Below are positions 10,738 through 20,400 of a stretch of 44,957 nt of DNA, piece by piece. The stretch covers positions 1 through 44,957 of the forward strand of contig CAYQLB010000005.1 of assembly GCA_964418415.1 (NCBI GenBank), given 5' to 3'. How positions within the stretch are numbered: the first letter of the stretch is position 1; the number at the start of each line of letters is the position of its first letter. Position numbers and translations under genes: made by a program. This stretch comes from CAJBLF01 sp964418415. Lineage in GTDB: Bacteria; Patescibacteriota; Gracilibacteria; Absconditabacterales; Absconditicoccaceae. Below the pieces are notes generated by a model. The model did no database searches. It saw nothing but the letters and a program-made list of their open reading frames with translations, and was not told where the DNA came from.

Positions 10738-11250
10738 CTACCAAAATAGCTTGTATACTCCCGCGGTGATGAGCGTAGTCAATCGACCTATTATTTCCAT
10801 AAATGCTTTTGCAGTGTTTTTTTTCTTCGTTTGTCTGCTGATGGTATCCCGTTGATCATCGCCAATTATCTTTTGTCCTACATGCTGTTCTATATTCATT
10901 ATTTCTTCTCTGATTGCTTTTGTATTTGCTAAGTAATTTTCCTGTTCGGATTCCATAACTACTTTGATACCTTTACTCTCTTGTATAGATGGATTGCTAT
11001 ATTGTGCTTTTGCTACCTGATACCGTATCGTATCATAGAGAAAAATAATATGTTCGTGGATTCTTTTATGTCTTTTTATCAATTTACGATGAATAAATAA
11101 AAGAAACAAGAGAACTACTATATAGCCAAGGATGATCAAAAGTATCATCTCTGCTTTTGGTTCTGTTCGTCCGCTGATGTTCGCCATAATGTGAATGATT
11201 TTATCTCGAAAGATACCGAGCTGTTCGACTATAGTATTCCGTGTTTCCAT
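10738..11250 (-). CDS. single-pass membrane protein of unknown function
   Basis: I do not recognise this 170-residue protein. Residues ~35-56 form one membrane segment (ILLIILGYIVVLLFLLFIH) followed by a basic patch (RKLIKRHKRIHEH), which suggests a cytoplasmic C-terminal part. That part is helical and charged, possibly coiled coil (residues ~60-140), and ends in a weakly hydrophobic segment. The start codon directly abuts the tilS stop (0 bp), so both are surely co-transcribed. Confidence 0.75.
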   Translation of the reverse strand: METRNTIVEQLGIFRDKIIHIMANISGRTEPKAEMILLIILGYIVVLLFLLFIHRKLIKRHKRIHEHIIFLYDTIRYQVAKAQYSNPSIQESKGIKVVMESEQENYLANTKAIREEIMNIEQHVGQKIIGDDQRDTISRQTKKKNTAKAFMEIIGRLTTLITAGVYKLFW

Positions 11251-12495
11251 TTATGATTGATAGGGGATAAATGCTTTGATGACTTTGTTCTTTTGTGCGA
11301 GGATGGGGATGAAATTTCTTCGAAAAACGGGGATTTTTTGATTGATACATCGTTGGTTCCGTGTTTTTCCTTTGTGGATATCTCCTTTGCGTGGGAATCT
11401 TTTCACTGTTGTTGTATCTATTTTTTTTTCGCTATCAATCGTTTTTTCCCAAAATCCTTTGGGCGCTGAGATGATATAAATATTGCTATGCGACTTGAAA
11501 ACATATGTTTTGTTGATGTATTTGTATCCGCTTTCGCTCTTTGTCAAAAACCTTGTCAATTCATGTAAGAGAGGAGCTGTTATATTATTCGAGATATGAA
11601 GCTTCTTCATCATGGCCATCATATTTTCGTTTGTTACTTGACTTGGTTCGATATCCCGTTGATAAGCGAAATCAGCTTTTCGATGTGCGGATTTCTTAAT
11701 GGTTTTTAATCTGACTTCTTTCTCTTCTTTCTTCTCCAACTGTGTGTAGATGTTCTTCATACTCTCGATGAATGAATTCGTTGTTGTATCTTGTTTGTTC
11801 GCTAATGTATAGAGTTGCGGCAATACTTTGTTTCTGAGCCTATTTCTGAGACTAGTAGTATTGTCTTCATTGGTCGGATCCGTAACAAAAGGAATCTTGT
11901 ACTTTTTGCAGAGTCCGAAAACTTCTTGTTTAGTTAGTCCTAAAATCGGTCTTATAACCTGTATTCCAGACAATAGATGGTGTGATTCACATTCTTTCAT
12001 CGCTAAGAGTCCATTGATGTTCGCGCCGCGCAAGAGATTGAGAAACGTGCTTTCTATGCGGTCCGTGAGGTTATGTCAGAAAATAATTTTTTGTATTCCA
12101 TATTTTTTCGCTTGTTTTTTGAATACTTCATATCTCCATTTTCTCATTTCGTTTTCGGTGTTTTTTTTGCTCGCTTTCCTTGTGATGATGATTAGTTGGG
12201 TTCATGTACAAAAATTTCTTACAAATTCCTCGTCTTGGATATTTCCTGTTCTGGTTCAATGATTACAGTGTATAAAAAATAGATTTTGTAAACTATATTT
12301 ATTCTTTATAAAAAAATTGTATAGCAAACATGCAGTCAAAATGCTGTCTGAACCCCCACTTACGGCTACCATTACCTTTTCTTGGCTTCATACCTGTTCT
12401 TTCAATACCTCAAAATACTTCTGTACTGATGTTTCTGTGAGGAGAATATTTTTTATTTGTCTCTTCTGAACTGGTTTTTTAATTATTTTTTTCAT
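11251..12495 (-). CDS. tilS: tRNA(Ile)-lysidine synthase
   Basis: TilS changes C34 of the minor tRNA-Ile (CAU) to lysidine using ATP, so that AUA is read as Ile. The 414-residue frame has the PP-loop AVSGGSDS at residues 44-51, the family segment GHNLTDRIESTFLNLLRG (Gly is UGA), PILGLTKQEVFGLCKKY and DPTNEDNTTSLRNRLR. Four UGA-Gly codons fall in the N-terminal half; under the standard code only the C-terminal 260 residues would appear. The C-terminal region is Lys-rich and divergent. It heads a minus-strand operon with a membrane protein and a pyrophosphatase-like gene. The promoter is probably the minus-strand TATACT in the palindrome at 12529-12547. Confidence 0.93.
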
Positions 12496-12528
12496 GATTG
12501 TGGTATTTGAAAAAAATCGGTAAAACTT

Positions 12529-12547
12529 TATACTTATAGTAAGTATA
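12529..12547. promoter_or_regulatory. palindromic divergent -10 region
   Basis: TATACTTA, TAG, TAAGTATA form a perfect inverted repeat. Each arm carries a TATACT -10-like box, one facing tilS and one facing the YceD-like gene, 40-50 nt from each ATG. The two promoters must overlap and may compete. Confidence 0.5.
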
Positions 12548-12569
12548 CCTTTATGTTTTTTCCAGTCAA

Positions 12570-13142
12570 ATGAAAGATGTATCCGCTACAGCGGGAAAGA
12601 CCAACAAAGCTAATGCCACAAAAGGCAAATCCTGAATCATGAAGGACAAGGTCTTCAAAATAAAAATCGCCGATCTTCTCAATGAGTCATGAAAAGAAGA
12701 CCAGATATATTTCGATCATAAATTCTCAGATCAACTACCTAATCTTGATGCTGATGGTATGGCAGGGACGTTCACTATCCATTCATTAGACACTACTTCG
12801 TTGCTTGGAACTTTGACTGATATCACTGCATCTTTTCATGAAATATGTGAAAGTTGTGGTACAGCATTTGATAGACGTGTCGAAATTCCTCTCTATACAG
12901 CGAGATTCGTTTTTGAAGATGATATTTCCGAAAAAGAAAAGACGGAATCAGAAGAATCGCTTCTGTATATCGATCCAAAAGATGAAACTATCAATATCGA
13001 AGATATGTCTGTTCAAGCTATTTTATTGAATGATCCTTTTGTTAAACGTTGTCCGAAATGCACCAAACGTCTGGAAGCAGAACATGATGATGACGATGAT
13101 CTCGGTGAATATGTATCTACCTGAAATATAACTTTTTCATAG
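12570..13142 (+). CDS. YceD/DUF177 family protein
   Basis: DUF177 (YceD) proteins are linked to accumulation of 23S rRNA and often precede rpmF. The 190-residue frame has a basic start (MKDVSATAGKTNKANATKGK), a central CESCGTAFDRRVEIPLYTAR, an acidic strand region (DETINIEDMSVQAILL) and CPKCTK; the two CxxC pairs suit a zinc site. Three UGA-Gly codons are in frame (after GKS, ES and ST) and the stop is UAG. No rpmF follows; the next gene encodes a CAP-domain protein. The family call rests on the motif order and is fairly secure. Confidence 0.75.
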
Positions 13143-13242
13143 ACTCAAGGAATTAGGGACAAGTATTCTGAGATATGCTCCTTGTTCTTTGTCTTGGTTT
13201 CTTGTCCTCTGTCTCTGGTATTGTAATCCAGAGATATTTTTG

Positions 13243-13248
13243 TATACT
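13243..13248 (+). promoter_or_regulatory. putative -10 box
   Basis: TATACT in the context TTGTATACTTTT lies 28 nt before the ATG of the CAP-domain gene and matches the recurrent promoter motif of this window. Confidence 0.35.
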
Positions 13249-13276
13249 TTTTTCGTTTATTCTTTGTTTATTACTC

Positions 13277-14071
13277 ATGCGTTCTGTACGTTATCTTACC
13301 TGTTTACTTATATTATTTTTGTTTTTATGAACTGTTTTTGCAGCGATTTCTTCTGATACGTATATTGCTACGTTTGAATCTCAACAAGCTAAACTTACTT
13401 CTTCACAAAAAAAGACGTATTATGATTCTGTTATCAAAAGTATGAGTTCATTGATGATCAAATATCGTGATGATGCCAATCAGATCAAAGAATTACTTAA
13501 AATCAAAGCTTATGTTAGTGATAAACTAAAAACTTTTTCTGGTTCTTCTGTCGTTGTTTCTTCTGGGATGACTATTCCCAAAGTAGATCTTGTCAAAGTA
13601 AGAGCAGCTTGGTTAGCATTACACAACGCTGAGAGAAAAACGAAAAAGCTATCTGCTTATACCTATACTTCTTCATTGGAATGAACTGCAACTGTTCGAG
13701 CAAAGCATCTTGCTGCACTCGGCAAAGCAACACATAGCAGAAAAACCACTGATGGATACTATTCTTATACGAGTATTAAGCAGCGATTTATCGATCAGTG
13801 AATTGCTTTTGCTACCAAAGAAAAAAATGGTCAGACGCTTTTTACAGAAAATCTCTGACGAGGATATTATACCTGCAAAAAAAGTGATTGTACTGATGAT
13901 TTTATAAAAGCTATCACTACTAGCTGGACCTTCTTTATGAGTGAAAAAGGTAAATCTTCAAAACCTCATTACAATGCTATTGTCGGAAATTATCAGCATA
14001 TCGGTTTGGGTGTTGCGTTGATCGGAAAAAAATATTATCTGGTGACCCATTATACACAAGCCTTGAAATAA
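13277..14071 (+). CDS. secreted CAP-domain (SCP/PR1) protein
   Basis: CAP proteins are extracellular; bacterial ones often act at the cell surface or in secretion contexts. The 264-residue frame has a signal peptide (MRSVRYLTCLLILFLFLGTV, Gly as UGA), a helical Ser/Lys linker, and a CAP domain from about residue 100. It shows WLALHNAERKTKK (the N..R helix), ATHSR, FTENLGRGYYTC, HYNAIVGNYQHIGLGVA and KYYLVTHYTQAL, which match the four CAP signatures. Two further cysteines (TCKKSDCTDD) could form a disulfide. UGA-Gly codons occur in the CAP core, as in TENLGRG. The gene stands alone on the plus strand between a YceD-like gene and a tiny membrane-protein gene. Confidence 0.82.
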
Positions 14072-14123
14072 GAAATTAAATCATTATTTTTCTTCTGTGC
14101 AGTTTTTTTATCATTGAAAATTT

Positions 14124-14309
14124 ATGAAAAAATCAACCGCTAAAAAGCTATTCACTTCACTTCCGATTATATGACTTGTCCTGGGCGCTGTAGCTATAGC
14201 TACAGAACTTCATAGGCCTACTCCTATTGATCAACCACCTATCAAGCCTATACCTACTTGTCAAACTGTTTCTACAACAGGAGAGACTCCTGTATTGTGT
14301 GCAGAATAA
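14124..14309 (+). CDS. small single-pass membrane protein (61 aa)
   Basis: MKKSTAKKLFTSLPIIGLVL begins a 61-residue frame with one membrane segment (about residues 11-27, Gly as UGA) and a Pro-rich exposed tail (TPIDQPPIKPIP) with two cysteines (PTC and LCAE). I do not recognise it. It follows the CAP-domain gene by 52 bp and could be its membrane partner (inference). Confidence 0.6.
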
Positions 14310-14432
14310 TTTTGCATATATTTTTGTTATGCATCGTTTATGGAGATAAACGATTTTTTTGTAGTAGATAATTTTGCTCTATTTCATTGCATTAGCAATC
14401 TTTTTTTCCTTTATTTGTTCTCTTATCTTATC

Positions 14433-15422
14433 TTATGATTTTTTCTCTATGATTTTTTCGAAATCTTCTGGTATAGGAGCTTCAAAACTTACCGTCTTTT
14501 CTTGGAATGGGTCGTAGAAATCGTATTTTCGACAGTGAAGCAATTGTCTGTTTATCCTTAATGATTTGTAAAGTATCCTATTTGTTGCAGAATTTCCGTA
14601 GATTATATCACCCAATACCGGATATCCTTCTTCCTTCATATGTATTCTGATCTGATGCATTCTGCCTGTATGAATTTTTACTTTTACGAGTGATATTTGT
14701 CCAAGCGACGGATGTGTCAATGATTTTTCGAGTCGGCATTCCGTCTTGGCTTCTAATCATTCACTATAATCCACTTTTACGTATGATCTGTCAAATTTTT
14801 TGTCGTAGGATTTCGTCAATGGTTTTTCAATAAGGATGTGTTTGGGAAATTTACCGACGACGAGTGTCAGATACCATTTATCTATTTTTCTTTCTCTGAT
14901 TATAGTATTAATATATTGTAGTGCTTCATAACTTTTTGCACCTATCAATATCCCTGAAGTATCTTTGTCTAATCTATAACCGAATGATGGTGTAAATGTT
15001 GTGGTTTTGTATTCTTCTGCATATTTTTCTAAGTAATCATTCATCGATACATCGTTCCAATGTTTATTTCCCGGATGCATAGCTATCCCCGCGGGCTTAT
15101 TAAACACTATTCGATGGCTATCTTCATACAAAATATGTTTTTGAAATTTAGTGATGTCTACTTTTTCCATCTTACGTTCTTTTTGACTGGTAAGTAATGA
15201 TATATCTTCAGTCCCCATCTGTATATTTTCATCTATTTGGATAGTGTCTCCCTCATGCAATCTATGTTGTTCTTTTACTTTTTTTCCATTGACTTTTGCT
15301 CATCATATTCTAATGATACGATAAATATCCGCTAATTTCACTTGCGGGTATCTTTTGAACCATTTTCTGAGAAACCTATCAAACCTTTGGTCTGAAGCTG
15401 TTTTATCAATAATTATTTCCAT
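14433..15422 (-). CDS. RluA-family 23S/tRNA pseudouridine synthase
   Basis: RluA-family enzymes turn selected uridines in rRNA or tRNA into pseudouridine. The 329-residue frame has an N-terminal S4-like RNA-binding part (RFDRFLRKWFKR ... IYRIIRIGGAKVNGK, both Gly as UGA), then the catalytic domain with GYRLDKDTSGIL, whose Asp near residue 152 is the expected nucleophile, and the C-terminal motif KIHTGRMHQIRIHM. PVLGDIIYG follows. Three UGA-Gly codons are in frame. The domain order fits RluC/RluD; the exact target site cannot be read from the sequence. A Lys-rich C-terminus ends it. Confidence 0.92.
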
Positions 15423-15688
15423 TTTTTTTTCTTTATCATTTTCTCTACTAAAACATCTTTCTTTGTTCTATATATCGCGTGTCTACTTGCAAGTATATCT
15501 GATGGGTGATTCTTTAGATAGATGAACATCTATACGTCTATTATTGATTTCTCTTATGAGAAGCCATTTTTTGTGTTCCTTGATTATTGATATTGTGATT
15601 ATACATACTTTTTTAAAAAATACACAACCCCTATTTTATCATCTTTAAAAAAAATCGCTGGATGCGATTTTGATACTATTTTAGTCAA

Positions 15689-15766
15689 TGGGGCGGCTGA
15701 CGAGATTCGAACTCGCGACATCCCGAGTCACAGTCGAGCGCTCTAACCAACTGAGCTACAGCCGCC
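15689..15766 (-). tRNA. tRNA-His (GTG)
   Basis: The reverse strand starts GGCGGCTGTAGCTCAGTTGG and folds as a full cloverleaf. The anticodon loop is CTGTGAC with anticodon GTG. An extra 5' G (position -1) faces C73, the tRNA-His hallmark, and CCA is encoded. Confidence 0.95.
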
Positions 15767-16032
15767 ATATTCCATTTATTCTCTATTATTTTATGACTGA
15801 ACTATTTCGCTACATTTGGACAAGTAGCTGTCATAAAAAAAATGTGTGTTTCCACGTGGATATATCTATCTTTTTTCTTACTGAATGCAAGATTTTTTAC
15901 GAAAAACAATTTGATTTCATCTTACAAAAGAATAAAGTTCTGTCACGTATACCAATTCCGGTATAATTTTCGCATCAATTTTGATATATCGAAATGAGCG
16001 ATTGAATTATTTTATTTATTATTTTTTATAGT

Positions 16033-16335
16033 ATGAAAACATTTTTACGAACTACTTTGTTTTGGATTATCGTTGTCTTTGGTTTTGCATTTTACATGAA
16101 GAGCTTCAATGCTGATATGGCCAACGGTATGGCTACTCGACTTGGTGCTACTAGTGTAGCTAATCAAGATATGCTTTCTACTGGACAAACTACTGATGTT
16201 ATGAGTGGTATCAATGCTATCCAGACAACACTTATTGATATGCAAGAAACACTTAAGGGATTAGCTGGTGATACAACTCCTATGGTAACTCCTACTGTTG
16301 AAACTTTACCAGCTACAGGAACAACAGCAGAATAA
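16033..16335 (+). CDS. small membrane-anchored protein
   Basis: The 100-residue frame starts MKTFLRTTLFWIIVVFGFAF, giving one membrane segment at residues 6-21 with the C-terminus probably outside. A helical stalk (residues ~45-80) and a Thr/Pro tail ending PTVETLPATGTTAE follow. I do not recognise the family. Its start resembles that of the next gene (MKKIFWTTIVRF), so the pair looks like a free anchor and an anchor fused to a folded domain. LPATG is not followed by a membrane segment, so it is not a sorting signal. No UGA is used. Confidence 0.7.
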   Translation: MKTFLRTTLFWIIVVFGFAFYMKSFNADMANGMATRLGATSVANQDMLSTGQTTDVMSGINAIQTTLIDMQETLKGLAGDTTPMVTPTVETLPATGTTAE

Positions 16336-16389
16336 TTCTAAGTAACAAGTAGAAGGTAGAAAAATATTTTCTCCTTCTGCCTCATACCT

Positions 16390-16412
16390 TTTATCCAGTT
16401 GAACTGGACTTC
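16390..16412. repeat. short hairpin of the TCCAG...CTGGACT type
   Basis: CCAGTT-G-AACTGG with flanking ACT resembles the hairpin ATCCAGCTATGCTGGACT in the repeat at 25278-25355. It lies between the two membrane-protein genes. Confidence 0.4.
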
Positions 16413-16429
16413 GCCTTCTGTTTTTTTCC

Positions 16430-17092
16430 ATGAAAAAAATCTTTTGGACCACTATCGTTCGGTTTCTTATCATTTTCTTGTTCCGATCTTATCTAAGGTT
16501 GTTTAATCATGATCTTGGTAGAAATATAGGTTCTCGATTTGGTAAATGTCCTGTCTGTATGACGGAGAGTATCAATACAGGATTGACTCAACAATTAGAT
16601 TCTATCAGAGGTCAATTGGATCTTATTACTCAAAAACTCGAATCTGATCCTGATGCTATTACGGAGGATTCTTTATTTCAGACTTCAGCACCTACCAAAG
16701 TAGCACTGTATTATTTCAATCAGATAGCTGATCAGAAGCTTCCTCCTGAACAACAAGTGAATATCAATTCTCTTCTTCCTATCTATCGTATCTTTCCTGC
16801 GAGTAAAAATATTCTTGTAGATACTATCAATGAATTACTTAAAGGTAATCTGACTTCGACGGAAAAACAACAATGATTTATGACAGAATTCCCCAATCCG
16901 AAATTTGCTCTGATTGACACAGAATTACTACCTGATGGTACTTTGATACTTTCTTTTACAGAAGTTCCATGATTCACTGATTGATGATCTGCACGTATGC
17001 TTATTCTTTCCAGTGTTATCCAAAAAACCGCACTCCAATTTCCTGGTGTAAAAAAAGTAGTATTTAGTCCTGATACTTTATTTCAACCATAA
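16430..17092 (+). CDS. membrane-anchored GerMN-domain protein
   Basis: The 220-residue frame has an N-terminal membrane segment (residues ~8-20, TIVRFLIIFLFRSYL), a CPVC motif near residue 41, a helical linker (QQLDSIRGQLDLITQKLE) and a C-terminal GerMN-like domain from about residue 85. The GerMN signature is seen in FALIDTELLPDGTLILSF and in the end QKTALQFPGVKKVVFSPD. GerMN domains occur in spore-germination and peptidoglycan-associated lipoproteins; here an envelope role is inferred. Several UGA-Gly codons lie in the domain, one of them directly before FMTEF and two in a row in TDGGSA. The gene follows a shorter anchor paralogue. Confidence 0.72.
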
Positions 17093-17102
17093 GTAGAATT
17101 TA

Positions 17103-17160
17103 GTTCCGGCTGCATCCCTTCTTTCAATACTTGACACAGGGACGGGGCGCCGAAATGATG
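17103..17160. repeat. dispersed TTCCGG-type intergenic repeat (copy 1)
   Basis: AGTTCCGGCTGCATCCCTTC opens a stretch ending in CGCCGAAATGATGG. Similar stretches beginning ATTCCGG or ATTCCAG and ending CCGGAATGA occur at 25278 and 26081, always between genes. Confidence 0.5.
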
Positions 17161-17200
17161 GAAATTAGAATTTAGATATTATACTTTAATATACATATAT

Positions 17201-17224
17201 GCCCGCTTCGGTGGGTTTTTTTAT
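17201..17224 (+). terminator. rho-independent terminator
   Basis: CCCGC-TTCG-GTGGG with a UUCG tetraloop is followed by seven T. It ends the GerMN gene transcript. Confidence 0.8.
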
Positions 17225-17234
17225 TCCTGTTTCC

Positions 17235-17350
17235 CAGGACGAAAGTAATCTCAAAAAAAATTATGGATTTTTTGGGTCTTATTTTGCCGCCGCTTTACGG
17301 GACAAAAACGACCTCAAAAATCCTTGGAGATTTTTTGGGTCTTATTTTGC
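17235..17350 (+). repeat. tandem 53-bp imperfect repeat forming two hairpins
   Basis: Two 53-bp units (17235-17287 and 17298-17350) end with the identical GATTTTTTGGGTCTTATTTT stretch plus GC. Each can fold: the second has AAAAATC, a short loop and GATTTTT. They look like extra back-up terminators or a structured leader before the giant gene. Confidence 0.55.
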
Positions 17351-17378
17351 TTTTTTTTGCTTTTTTCGAGGAAATCAG

Positions 17379-17384
17379 TATACT
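17379..17384 (+). promoter_or_regulatory. putative -10 box of the giant gene
   Basis: TATACT in the context CAGTATACTTATATC lies 63 nt before the ATG at 17448. Confidence 0.35.
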
Positions 17385-17447
17385 TATATCTAGCTTAAAG
17401 CTTCGTGCTGAGAGCATACTATTCTTTATCTTCACTAGTAGTATTGT

Positions 17448-20400
17448 ATGGCAGGAGGAGGCAAAAAAGGAAAGTCAAAACCGATTGATCGTGAACAACA
17501 AAAATTACCTGAAAACGCTCCCAAAAAACCGAATATCTCGGATGCTTTTCTCGATGAATTAACATCAGCTTTCACAAAATTTGATAAAATTCCTGAAACT
17601 AAAAGAATCGAACAATATGGAGACCAAGAATATTTGGAACAATTTCGGGAATATTTCAAAAAAGAATATCCTAACTTACTTGATAAAATAGATAAGAAAG
17701 ATCTTCCTATTTATCTTGAAACCCTTGAAAAGAGATGATATACGATAGGTCGTTTGCGTGATGATGATGAAAGTAGAAAGCTTAATGCTGCATTCAAATC
17801 TAAAACTACGGAGACTCATGTCATGGAAAATAGTTTAGAACACCTCAAACATTTTTGTGAGAAACCTATCAATAATCTTCCTGCAGATGTTTTCGATAGA
17901 TTTGCTTCTGTTGCGGGATTTAATCCCAATACTTTCAAACTTGCGGATGGAAGTAAATTACAAACTATAGACGATCTGCTTTCTGTACGGAAAAAATTTT
18001 TGGAAAAAGAATGAATACCTATAGGAGAAACTACTACAGAAGAAGCAGAACATATCCTTACTCCTGATTATAATCCGACGGAAAGATTGATGGTTTCTGT
18101 TGCACTTTCCAAAATAAGGAAAACATTATCAGGACCTCTTAGAGATGCTTTTGATGAAGAATTTCCTTTGCCGGTAACGGTATTTAGTGCATATCAGGAT
18201 CTGCTTGGATTCAAGACTAAACGGACGCAGTTTCTTCTTGATCATGCTGCTGAAATAGATAAACCACTCGCCAAAAAGCTTGATGGTATTATCGTAACCA
18301 ATGGTGATATCCAACAGGAGTTGTATAAAACAGGAAGAAAATTTGATTCTACCAAATGATTTTCAGAACGAGAACAGCAATATAGGAGAGTATTTAATAA
18401 ACTCGTTACTCGTCAACTTTTTGAAGAGGTACAAGAAACTCAAGCGACTATAGATCATTATATCGATGCGATGGGTAGCGCACTCAAGGAATTTCCTCCA
18501 TACGTCAATGAAATTCTAAAAATCTATCCATTTAATGATAAACATATTCTTGCTGTAGATTCAATGTTTCATACAGATCTCCATGCTATCGATGCTCAGA
18601 TTACCGAAACGGAAGATCAATATGCTGCTGCGTCTGATGAAGAGAGAAAACGTCTTGCTCAAAAAATTCGTGAATTGAGACAACAGAGAGAATACCGCAA
18701 ATGGCAAGCATATATTGCTTTTCTTAGGAGCAAAGAACCTTCATTGGCTACTATATTTGATGTATTAGTCGCTCACAAGTTTGACTTTTCGGTACTCACT
18801 CCTCAGCAACAACAATTGCTTGTGGATACTCTTGTCAAACATAAACTTCAAGATACGATCAAAAATAAAGTTCCTGAATTGCTTTCCGTGACGGAAGAGG
18901 ATTTGACTCAATTTACCAATGATCTTTTCGATCTCAGTAAAATGGAAATCATGCTTCCGACAAAAGATGGTCCGATTCCTTTGAAATTCACCAAGAAAGC
19001 ATTTATGTCTACTACAAGATCCCATGTACCAAGTATTGATGATCTCAAGACATTAGAGAATCTTCCCCTCAATTTCACTACTGATGTCTCCGCTTCCAAT
19101 GACAAATTTTTTGAGGAAAATAAAATATTTGATTCACTTTACTATGATTTTAAGGCTAAAAACGGTACATTCCGTATCAATGATGCCTATAAAGTCAGAC
19201 TCAAAAAGGATGGTAAGATTGTAGAGTGATATCTTTCTTCGTATTCTCCTCTAGATGAAAGAAATGTTCAAGATGATGGAGGTAAAGAACTCTATCTCTA
19301 TTCAGAGCCAATGACTGCTCCTGATCAGGAGAGAACCCTCATCTCTCGACCAAAAACAAAATCTGATGATCCGAATATTCCTGTCGTTATCAAAGATAAT
19401 GAACAACCATCATGTGATATAGAAATTTTAGATAAACAACTCAATCTCAATGGTCAAGCACTTGGGGCTTTGCTTTTCTGATATGTTCTTGGACAACAAA
19501 GTATGAACCAAGAATTGCCTCCAGAGAAAGAAAAAGAACTTGAACAGAAATTAGGTAAGTTAAAAGTCTATAAAGAAAAAAATGAAGATGAACCTCAAGT
19601 CGAACCTGTCATTGAAGGTAAGGATACTGAAAAAAAAGTCGAAACATCAGCCTATGATAAATTTTTGGAGGCATGGGGACAGCTCAAATGATACAATTTC
19701 CCTGATACTGACAAAAAATATAAAGACAATAAGGGTTTTGTTGAATGAAGTAGATTGTTTATGCAATTTGCAGATAGTCAAACCTATCCTAAGTATGAAG
19801 GAAGAGCATGGTTGCAGATGGAAATCGTCGGTATCAACAAAGATAAATGAACATTTAAAGTGAAAGTCCGCTGAGGCGAATTGGGATTATGATCCGTTGA
19901 GGGTAAAACCAAAGAACTTTCATTAACTCCTGAGTCTTTGCAAGATATCAAGGATACGTTCTGAGAAATCTATAAGATGCCTGATGTAAAGTGAATGTCT
20001 ATGCAAGAGGTTATGCCTATTGTCAAAGTATGATGATTTGTAAAAGATTTTGATAAGAGTTTTAGTGAAATCAAACGAGAAGGGAACGCTTTCAAATTTT
20101 CTGCAGATGATACTCCAGTTACGCATTTTGGTTGGTATGAGCCCGGTCCTGTTTGAGAACAACCTGACAGCGAATCTCGCAAAAATTATAGTCTCTACAA
20201 AATCAAATATAATAGTAACGGTACTGTTTCTCTTTCGTGAGAATTTAAAGATGGAGATACGCTCAAAAAATATACTCGTGATATGGATTATCCTACCTTT
20301 CTTACCTTTATTAGAGAAAAATGACTCCAGCCAAAAACTAAAGAACAAGCAGATGATATGAAGAAACAACAAGATATCAAAAATCGTGAAACACCGACTA

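Noticed and set aside
16300..16320. LPATG sortase signal in the small membrane protein
   Set aside because: No hydrophobic segment or basic tail follows; the motif lies five residues from the C-terminus.
17199..17393. Plus-strand frame over the tandem hairpins
   Set aside because: Its amino-acid repeats are just the tandem 53-bp repeat; it overlaps a terminator and a promoter-like box.
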